26,276 nucleotides of DNA from a virus, in the IMG/VR virus record IMGVR_UViG_3300024247_000020, positions 1 through 26,276 of that record. One strand, 5' to 3'. The notes beneath the pieces were generated by a model that saw only the letters and a program-made list of their open reading frames with translations, did no database searches and was not told where the DNA came from. This document shows positions 20,850 through 26,276 of this stretch, piece by piece. Every line of letters starts with the position of its first letter. Positions within the stretch are counted from its first letter, which is position 1. Both the position numbers and the translations under genes were made by a program.

Positions 20850-23800
20850 CTAGTAGATGGTGTAAGTGTCGTTGATGTTAGCCTCAATGCCTGTGCGGTT
20901 GGCTGACTGGTCGGTGTTAAATATGACAACCTCGCTAAAATCAAATGAACCCGAAATTTGAGAGCCAAATGCGCCGATTCTATTAGCGTTTGTGGTGACA
21001 GTAGGAGCATTATTAGAGGCTGTAGCCGTTGCAACAGTGCTAAACGCTTGGCCGTTCTTAAAGCCCGAAGCTGTGCTTGCATCTACAGATAGCGTTATTA
21101 ACTGAAAGCCATTTGAGTATGCTCCATCTTGAAGCTTAACTGCCGAATCGTGGTAACCAATACTAAGGTTATTTGAACTCACATAAGGCACATAAATTCT
21201 ATTGTTTGGCTCACCCAAAACAACACCATAATCATTATTGCCGTCAGAGTTAGTAAGCACGGCACTGACTAACAATGTGTCAAGGTTTGAAATCAGGCCA
21301 GCAGGAATTGAAAATGAGTCATTGTTACCGTCGAAGTAAATCAGCGGTTTACTGTTTTGTGTCACTAATGCCCCTGACTCTACTAATAGAGGCTGGCTCG
21401 CTGCCGTTGATTGGGTTGCGTGGTTAGTGCCGCCTTGGTCATACCATGTGGTGACGTGGCCGTCGTTGCCTGCGCCTACAAAAGCTACAAGCGTCCCATC
21501 GCTAACCTCGGATGCCTTGAAGTCGCTCGTTGCGTTGTCGGAACTCCGTCGAACATTAACAACATTCGGGTCAAGGTCTGAGTCAAACGAACGGAGACTG
21601 TAAGCGGCTGCGGGTTCCAAGTCGAGAATGTTAGGAATCACTAGCACTCCGTTGATAAACACCTCCCAGCCTTTGCCGGAGAGACTGTCGATTGCGGTGT
21701 TCGTCGCGGCACTGAGTGAGCCAGTGGCTGTATTGTAATCGATGTCGATTCCAGCGTCAGATAAAGCCGAGCCACCAGATGCTCCGTTAGTCGTTGCGTA
21801 TTTGCCAGATGCGTCGATGGAGACAAGAATGTTCTCGACCGATTGAGCGGATAATGCGGAACAGCCGTCCCATGTGTCATTGAAGACTGCAGTATCTATG
21901 CTTGCTGGATTCCAGTTGGTAAACACATCGGCAGAAAAATCGACGAGTGAACTACACCCTTGCCACGCTTCAAGACAGTTGGCCGATTTAGGAAGTTTTG
22001 TGCTGAAAGATGCAAGCGGTGTTAGCTTCCATGTCCTTATGAACCTTGACCCTTTACTTAAATCAAGGGCTGCGGGAAAACTTGTGAGTCCGCTAGACAT
22101 CCATGCTAAGTTGAAATTTACATTAATCGCCTCCGTGCCGAGCTTTGCGCCCGCCGGAAATGACGTTAGGGCCGAGCAGCCATTGAAGGCATTGAAGAAG
22201 TTAGTGCAGACTCTCGCATCAATGGCTCCAAATGAACTTAGTGATGTCGCGTTATAAAATGCATATGACATATTTATCCCGTTGCTTAAATCCAACGCAG
22301 GGAAACTCGTAAGTCCACTAGACTGCCATGCGCTCGTAAAGTTCACATTGGTCGCCTCCGTGCCGAGCTTTGCGCCGCTTGGGAATGACGTTAGGGCAGA
22401 AGTGCCTCGCCATGCGGACGAGAAGTTTGAGCCGTTGCTGGCGTCAATGGCCCCAAATGAACTGAGTGAAGTCGAGTTATGCCATGCGCTTGTAAAGTTA
22501 ATGGTATTAGAAAGTCTTATAGATTTAAATTCAACAATGTCGGTTCGGTCTAGCCATGCGTATGAAAAAGAAATACCGATTATGTCGCCGTCGGAAGCAC
22601 CTCGGTCGATTAAGAGTTTCCTCGCCGACTCAATGTCAGCAGAACTTGCCGATTCGGGCAAAAGTATAATACCATACAAATCACCAGTTTTGCGGAACGT
22701 GCTACCAAAGTTACCCAAAAGGTTCAGCTCAGTGACTGCATCGTTGTCCACGCGATACACAAACGTCCCTAAGCTCGTGCCTACGATTTGCCAGCCAGCT
22801 TGCCCTCCTGACAGTGGACTTGCAACCACAAGGTGGTCAGCGTTGTCGTTAAATGTAACCTTGTAGCCATCCCGTGTTGGTCGGTCGTTGACTACAGATT
22901 GGCTAACAGAAGCGTTAAGTGTGAGATCAGAACCAACAATATTACCGTTCCAGTAAGAAACAAAATCAGCAGGGTCAACGATAGGGAAAATCTGCGGGTC
23001 AAAGAAATAGTAGCCTTGTGAGTCAATGAGACTAAACACGTTGTTCCTATTATTAATATAATTACGAACTGAGTCAGCTTGGGCGTCGGTGATGGTCGCA
23101 GGGAAGAGTGCAAGGAACTCTAGGTCGATTGCTGTGTTTTGGTCTACGCCGTCCTGTCTTACTGCTATATTGAATTCTTCTGCGCTGACCGTTGTTGAAA
23201 CACTCAACGTATGTGGTGCAGCGTTATTAACAGACGATTCAATACCTGTTGAAGTAAGTTTTGATTCAACAAGAATGTCCCCATTGTTTTCATCGAATAA
23301 ATCGGTTTGAATAATTGCGGAACCATTATAGTAAGTAGCTAAATCATTGGTTGAACTATTTTTATCAACAAACTGAAATCCTGTGGATGTTGCATCAGAT
23401 GCTCCTGTTGAGTTTATGCTAAACATCCTGCCCCATGTTTCTCCACCAGTCCCAAGGACACTGAACGCTGCAAACATGTAACCGTCAGTTATTGTTTGGT
23501 TTAACAAGCCGTTAAGACCATCATTAGTCCCATCGAACCGCAAGACACTCTTCTTGATAACCGTGGCTGGGTCGTTGCCGGATTGATTGACAGTCACCAC
23601 TTGGCCAGTCGCGCATTTGAACTTGGTGTCGCCGTGGCGAATGTGGCTTGCCGTGAAGTCGATGTTGAGTTGCTCAGTGCCGTTAATGGATAGCGTAACG
23701 CTTTGAATGTATCCGTTGAGTGGTAGGCGCGACGTTGAAAACTGACCATTAAAACTAAGGTGCGTAAACGTAGGGGCTGCTGTAATATTATTAATAGTGC

Positions 23801-24311
23801 CTTTTACCGCCCCGTTTTGTTTGAACACTAAAGTGCTGCCTGTTTTTTCAAATCTAAGTGTGCTTAGTCCTGCCGATAAAGAGCCGCTTAGGGATGCGTT
23901 ATTGTTGTTTGAGCCGTCTCGGTATTGAAACGAAGGAGAACCACCAGTATTATAAATCAAAATTCGGTGAAGACTTGAGCCAGAGACTACATGAAAATCT
24001 TCCACGTTCACAATATAAGCCACCATTTCAAGCACGAAGTCATCGTTAGCTCCGATAGCAGGAAAGGTAACAGCCGGAGCGTTCCCAGTGGTGACCGGCA
24101 GATAACAATAGCCTTTACCATTGGCGTCTAATGGCAACGCTTTAGGCTGGTTTAGGGCTGTCCCTTGTTTCGCATCGCCGCCCTTTTGTGAACCGCGAGC
24201 CAAGTTGCGTAACACTGGGACGTTCTCAAGGAAGTCAGCGGTCGTCAGGGCTTCTGCTAGAACGTCACCAGATGTCGAAGCGTTCGTCAGTGTATTTAAG
24301 TTAAGTGCCAT
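20850..24311 (-). CDS. Large modular fibre-like protein with BspA-like leucine-rich repeats
   Basis: The product is 1153 aa and is probably a receptor-binding protein. Residues 1-230 hold a LamG-like sandwich (LRFEKTGSTLVFKQNG, GYIQSVTLSINGTEQLNIDF). Residues about 230-440 hold a second concanavalin-like module starting VLRFDGTNDGL. Residues about 590-830 form a run of about 25-residue repeats of the BspA/DUF285 type, with the pattern F..AW...S.LTSFP. Two 75-residue blocks inside this run (residues 604-678 and 679-754) are near-duplicates. Residues about 898-1153 resemble the arabinofuranosidase B catalytic-like module often found in phage tail proteins (AYSLRSF, VRRSSDNAT, FVGAGNDGHVTTWYDQGG, PLIYFDGNND). 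There is no Shine-Dalgarno before the ATG. It lies upstream of the portal, not after gp16 as in T7. Enzymatic activity is not claimed. Confidence 0.8.
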   Translation of the reverse strand: MALNLNTLTNASTSGDVLAEALTTADFLENVPVLRNLARGSQKGGDAKQGTALNQPKALPLDANGKGYCYLPVTTGNAPAVTFPAIGANDDFVLEMVAYIVNVEDFHVVSGSSLHRILIYNTGGSPSFQYRDGSNNNNASLSGSLSAGLSTLRFEKTGSTLVFKQNGAVKGTINNITAAPTFTHLSFNGQFSTSRLPLNGYIQSVTLSINGTEQLNIDFTASHIRHGDTKFKCATGQVVTVNQSGNDPATVIKKSVLRFDGTNDGLNGLLNQTITDGYMFAAFSVLGTGGETWGRMFSINSTGASDATSTGFQFVDKNSSTNDLATYYNGSAIIQTDLFDENNGDILVESKLTSTGIESSVNNAAPHTLSVSTTVSAEEFNIAVRQDGVDQNTAIDLEFLALFPATITDAQADSVRNYINNRNNVFSLIDSQGYYFFDPQIFPIVDPADFVSYWNGNIVGSDLTLNASVSQSVVNDRPTRDGYKVTFNDNADHLVVASPLSGGQAGWQIVGTSLGTFVYRVDNDAVTELNLLGNFGSTFRKTGDLYGIILLPESASSADIESARKLLIDRGASDGDIIGISFSYAWLDRTDIVEFKSIRLSNTINFTSAWHNSTSLSSFGAIDASNGSNFSSAWRGTSALTSFPSGAKLGTEATNVNFTSAWQSSGLTSFPALDLSNGINMSYAFYNATSLSSFGAIDARVCTNFFNAFNGCSALTSFPAGAKLGTEAINVNFNLAWMSSGLTSFPAALDLSKGSRFIRTWKLTPLASFSTKLPKSANCLEAWQGCSSLVDFSADVFTNWNPASIDTAVFNDTWDGCSALSAQSVENILVSIDASGKYATTNGASGGSALSDAGIDIDYNTATGSLSAATNTAIDSLSGKGWEVFINGVLVIPNILDLEPAAAYSLRSFDSDLDPNVVNVRRSSDNATSDFKASEVSDGTLVAFVGAGNDGHVTTWYDQGGTNHATQSTAASQPLLVESGALVTQNSKPLIYFDGNNDSFSIPAGLISNLDTLLVSAVLTNSDGNNDYGVVLGEPNNRIYVPYVSSNNLSIGYHDSAVKLQDGAYSNGFQLITLSVDASTASGFKNGQAFSTVATATASNNAPTVTTNANRIGAFGSQISGSFDFSEVVIFNTDQSANRTGIEANINDTYTIY
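22050..22277 (-). repeat. LRR tandem block, copy 2 (228 nt)
   Basis: This block encodes residues 679-754. It keeps the framework TSLSSFGAID, SALTSFP, GAKLGTEA and SSGLTSFP of copy 1. It differs at the positions between them (for example WHNS against FYNA, and SNGSNFSSAWRGT against RVCTNFFNAFNGC). One extra alanine codon near its end accounts for the three-nucleotide length difference. Confidence 0.85.
22278..22502 (-). repeat. LRR tandem block, copy 1 (225 nt)
   Basis: This block encodes residues 604-678 of the LRR fibre protein. It matches copy 2 (22277-22050) at an offset of 225 nt, i.e. three 25-residue repeats. Shared nucleotide stretches include CCGTGCCGAGCTTTGCGCC (plus strand), seen at 22358 and 22133, and CCAAATGAACT seen in both copies. 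Confidence 0.85.
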
Positions 24312-24314
24312 TGC

Positions 24315-25574
24315 TTAGAGATTTGAGTTTGACACCGGCCAATATAAGACACGCTTTATATGCCCTAACAAATGGTCAGTATTATTATAAAAGCTTCCGA
24401 TGCAAAGCTTGGTCAAATTTGATAGATTACCGTTGTGAGTCGTTGTCCCAATCATTGCGGAGCCGTTAAGAGAACCAAATTGATTTGACGAATTGTAAGA
24501 AATCGCCGCACGACTCAAACCGCTTGGGACATTGCCGAAAACCAAACTTTGCGCCCCGTCATACGAATACAGCCTGTTCTGATAATTGCTGTAAAAGAAA
24601 CGACTTTGTGGATTTTGCCCGTTTAAAATGTAAAAATCTCGAAAGGCGTCTTTCGTCTCAAACTCAACGTAAAACGTGCCGTCACCGCCAGTGTTAAAGA
24701 AATTACTAAATGCAGTGCCGGTAATCTCAAGCTTGTCAGCGGCTCGCGTCACGGTGGAACCTGATGTCGGTATGTAGCTTGTGCTTACGCTTCCGAGTTC
24801 AATCTGGCCACCCCATAGGTCAACTGAGTCGGCTGTTGAACCAGATTCTTTTCTGATGGATACAGCGGCGTTTGTGTTGTCGGCTCCTAGTGTCATAGTC
24901 AACCCTTCAATTCGTTGCCAATCTCCTGTCAATGTAACTGTCTGAGGACCCGATGCGACATAGGCTCCTCCGGTGTATCTTTTAATCCTAAGAACAACAA
25001 CCTCACCAGCTATGCCTCGCACGTAGATAGAACCTGTTACTTGGGTGCTTGATGTTACAGTGGACGCGATGCTGTAAGCCATGTCTGAAGAGCTTGAAGA
25101 CAAAATCCCGCTGATTTTTGATGCAGTGTTAGTCCCGTCGGGTGCATCAATTCCTGTGGTCTTCGTAATGTCTACATTTTCAGTAAACGAAGTTGAGTTA
25201 GTCACCAAGTTAGTAGCACTCGGCTCCACCAGAATCATCGGCACTCCATCAACGTGGTCAACGCGCACCGTGTTGGCTGGGGCTGACGCTATGAGACCGT
25301 TGACATCTGTGAACGTGGCGGTTCCTGCGCGGGTCGCTGTGATAACATTAAGCGTATCCGGCTTAGAGGGGTCGAGGTCTAGTGTTGGGTTCTCAAGGGT
25401 TCCTATCATGGAATCCCGAGCGTCAAAAAGAAGATAGGGGTCCAGCTCGTTGGGGTGAAACTCATTCAAGTTACTTAGCCTTTGCGTAAGCGGCCTGGTT
25501 AACGGAAGCGTAACACTCCTGTTAATGGTGGGCCTACTTAGCCAAGGCTTCAAGCTGTCCTTCTTCTTCGACAT
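24315..25574 (-). CDS. Modular fibre-like protein with carbohydrate-binding and lectin-like domains
   Basis: The product is 419 aa. Residues about 30-125 match a module common at the start of phage receptor-binding proteins: an arginine-aromatic start, then TRAGTATFTDVNGLIASAPA and a segment ending EPSATNLVTNS. Residues about 125-275 look like a CBM_4_9-type jelly roll (SGSIYVRG-like strand, LTGDWQRI, ending VSTSYIPTSGSTVTRAAD). The last 140 residues look like a LamG/concanavalin-like lectin domain (FYVEFETKD, LGHIKRVLYWP). This architecture fits a surface-glycan-binding tail appendage. It is much shorter than T7 gp17 and has no obvious gp17 N-terminal anchor. The ATG lies just after CTATAGGGAAT, a weak Shine-Dalgarno (AGGGA) or a T7-promoter-like core. 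It is followed at once by the LRR fibre gene. Confidence 0.75.
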   Translation of the reverse strand: MSKKKDSLKPWLSRPTINRSVTLPLTRPLTQRLSNLNEFHPNELDPYLLFDARDSMIGTLENPTLDLDPSKPDTLNVITATRAGTATFTDVNGLIASAPANTVRVDHVDGVPMILVEPSATNLVTNSTSFTENVDITKTTGIDAPDGTNTASKISGILSSSSSDMAYSIASTVTSSTQVTGSIYVRGIAGEVVVLRIKRYTGGAYVASGPQTVTLTGDWQRIEGLTMTLGADNTNAAVSIRKESGSTADSVDLWGGQIELGSVSTSYIPTSGSTVTRAADKLEITGTAFSNFFNTGGDGTFYVEFETKDAFRDFYILNGQNPQSRFFYSNYQNRLYSYDGAQSLVFGNVPSGLSRAAISYNSSNQFGSLNGSAMIGTTTHNGNLSNLTKLCIGSFYNNTDHLLGHIKRVLYWPVSNSNL

Positions 25575-25579
25575 ATTCC

Positions 25580-25903
25580 CTATAGATAGATTGGTTTGAT
25601 AACAACCTTCACACTGAAGGAGCTACCGGCACCTGTAACATTTACGCGGATGTCTGACAAGGGAGTAGTGAACAATCCACCACCGTTACCAGTGAGAGTT
25701 GTGTCGTCACCGAGGGCTACCCAAGCGGTCCCGATCTTTTGCTCAAGGCTGACGGTGGCTCCGTCGAATGTCCCGGCTACAAAGAATCCACTAGGTGTCC
25801 CGGTCCCTGTGTTGACTGCGGGTGTGGTTGATGAATCAAAGGCACCAGCACCACCGCTTAGGTTGGAGTTGGCAAGTGTTATGTCTGTGCTAAAGTTTGG
25901 CAT
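25580..25903 (-). CDS. Small beta-rich hypothetical protein, probable virion or appendage protein
   Basis: The product is 107 aa, low in charge and rich in Gly, Thr, Ser and Val, with alternating hydrophobic residues typical of beta sandwiches. A middle segment, FDGATVSLEQKIGTAWVALG, resembles the short beta-domain proteins in phages that carry a 'measured value plus uncertainty' type fold near tail or decoration genes. That resemblance is from memory and not decisive. There is no signal peptide or transmembrane segment. The start ATG follows an A/T-rich leader (ACTATTAAACACTATT) without a Shine-Dalgarno sequence. It is followed six nucleotides later by the fibre-like gene at 25574. A decoration, adaptor or fibre-accessory role is inferred from context. 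Confidence 0.6.
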   Translation of the reverse strand: MPNFSTDITLANSNLSGGAGAFDSSTTPAVNTGTGTPSGFFVAGTFDGATVSLEQKIGTAWVALGDDTTLTGNGGGLFTTPLSDIRVNVTGAGSSFSVKVVIKPIYL

Positions 25904-25911
25904 AATAGTGT

Positions 25912-26121
25912 TTAATAGTTAGAGGTGTTAACGCCAGTGCTTGAGGCTGTTCCTAAGCCACCCATAGTTGGCCTACGTAACACAAGGGATGCAGCACCAC
26001 GTTTCTTCTTTTTCATCGGGCCTGCTTGCTCCGGTTGTTGGACTGTTTCAGCTACGGCTGTTGGGGGTGGTGGAGATGCGGGAGGCTCCGGGGGCTTGGG
26101 GGTCTTGACAGACATGCACAT
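25912..26121 (-). CDS. Small proline-rich protein, probable virion component
   Basis: The product is 69 aa. Residues 3-30 are proline-rich (KTPKPPEPPASPPPP), followed by a basic patch KKKKRG near residue 40 and a Gly/Ser/Thr-rich C-terminus. No catalytic motif or membrane segment is visible. A second in-frame ATG two codons downstream is an equally plausible start, since neither is preceded by a clear ribosome binding site. Proline-rich N-terminus plus basic patch is, from memory, a pattern of small structural or connector-associated proteins encoded near the head and tail genes of T7-like phages. Function is not established here. It lies directly upstream of another small probable structural gene (25903-25580). 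Confidence 0.6.
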   Translation of the reverse strand: MCMSVKTPKPPEPPASPPPPTAVAETVQQPEQAGPMKKKKRGAASLVLRRPTMGGLGTASSTGVNTSNY

Positions 26122-26124
26122 GGG

Positions 26125-26276
26125 TTATTCGGGGGTAAGGAATTGGTTCTCTAACTGGTCTTCGTGAAGGGTCTTTAGAAAGTTAACAAGTTCTCGCTTC
26201 CCCATATAAAAATCAATCTCCCGAAGCGAATCGCTAGGGGAGAAATCTTTGCTTGGCACGCGTTCGTCCAAGAACT
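26125..26276 (-). CDS. Hypothetical protein, cut by the window edge
   Basis: This open frame enters from the window edge and ends at a TAA at 26125-26127. The visible product is about 50 residues and ends in FLTPE. It is rich in charged residues, with an internal stretch REIDFYMGKRELVNFLK that looks like an amphipathic helix. The upstream end is missing, so the start is unknown; TTG and GTG codons near the edge could even make the gene almost complete. The next gene begins 4 nt downstream, so the two are probably co-transcribed. I do not recognise a domain. Its position just before small structural genes suggests a late or virion-associated role, but that is inference only. Confidence 0.55.
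   Translation of the reverse strand, partial: FLDERVPSKDFSPSDSLREIDFYMGKRELVNFLKTLHEDQLENQFLTPE

Noticed and set aside
22050-22505. Diversity-generating retroelement targeting the LRR repeats
   Set aside because: There is no reverse transcriptase or template repeat in the window, and differences between the two copies are not restricted to adenines.
22882-23113. Hydrophobic 73-codon minus-strand frame that could look like a membrane protein
   Set aside because: It is an alternative frame inside the LRR fibre gene; composition reflects the frame shift of Thr/Ser/Asn-rich coding sequence.
25560-25580. T7-promoter-like CTATAGGGAAT just before the 419-aa fibre gene
   Set aside because: Only the short core matches and it would leave almost no leader; the AGGGA may simply serve as a weak ribosome binding site. 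Too little to call a promoter.
1-26276. tRNA genes, CRISPR arrays, insertion sequences or integrase
   Set aside because: No cloverleaf-like sequences, regular spacer arrays, transposase motifs or inverted-repeat-bounded elements were seen on either strand.

Overview
The window is the late (structural, lysis and packaging) arm of a T7-like podovirus, probably of the Autographiviridae or a close relative. Every credible gene lies on the minus strand, so gene order runs from high to low coordinates. Recognisable homologues of T7 gp8, gp9, gp10, gp11, gp12, gp13, gp14, gp15, gp16, gp18 and gp19 appear in T7 order. RNA polymerase and replication genes are not present and presumably lie beyond position 26276. 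The host cannot be read from the sequence. Start codons mostly follow A/T-rich leaders without a Shine-Dalgarno sequence, and several tiny protein families resemble ones I recall from marine podophages, so an aquatic host is a weak inference.

Layout in transcription order: 26276-25580 holds a truncated gene and two small probable virion genes. 25574-20850 encodes two large modular receptor-binding or fibre-like proteins, one with BspA-like leucine-rich repeats. 20847-19950 holds three tightly coupled small unknown genes. 19937-17614 encodes portal and scaffold. 17594-16511 is a lysis cassette (holin-like, i-spanin-like, lipoprotein, amidase). 16554-15609 is an island of tiny Lys/Arg-rich genes and a dual-coded gene. 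15473-14388 encodes the major capsid protein, followed by a strong terminator. 14313-10796 encodes the two tail tubular proteins. 10806-2844 encodes the internal virion (ejection) proteins. 2844-580 holds a second holin-like gene, TerS, an HNH-like gene and TerL. 579-345 is a non-coding control region with phased repeats, a palindrome and a sigma70-like promoter. 344-126 encodes a small protein, followed by a terminator at 80-41.

Compared with T7, the lysis and basic-protein block sits between scaffold and capsid, and the fibres sit upstream of the portal instead of after gp16. The gp16-like protein shows no visible transglycosylase domain; the gp15-like protein instead ends in a possible 3D-type (MltA-like) domain. 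Other points of interest are the 225-nt duplicated LRR block in the fibre, a terminator hairpin buried in the i-spanin-like gene, a roughly 180-nt same-strand gene overlap, the phased repeats at the presumed right end, and many abrupt pure-A/T islands, some inside coding sequence.
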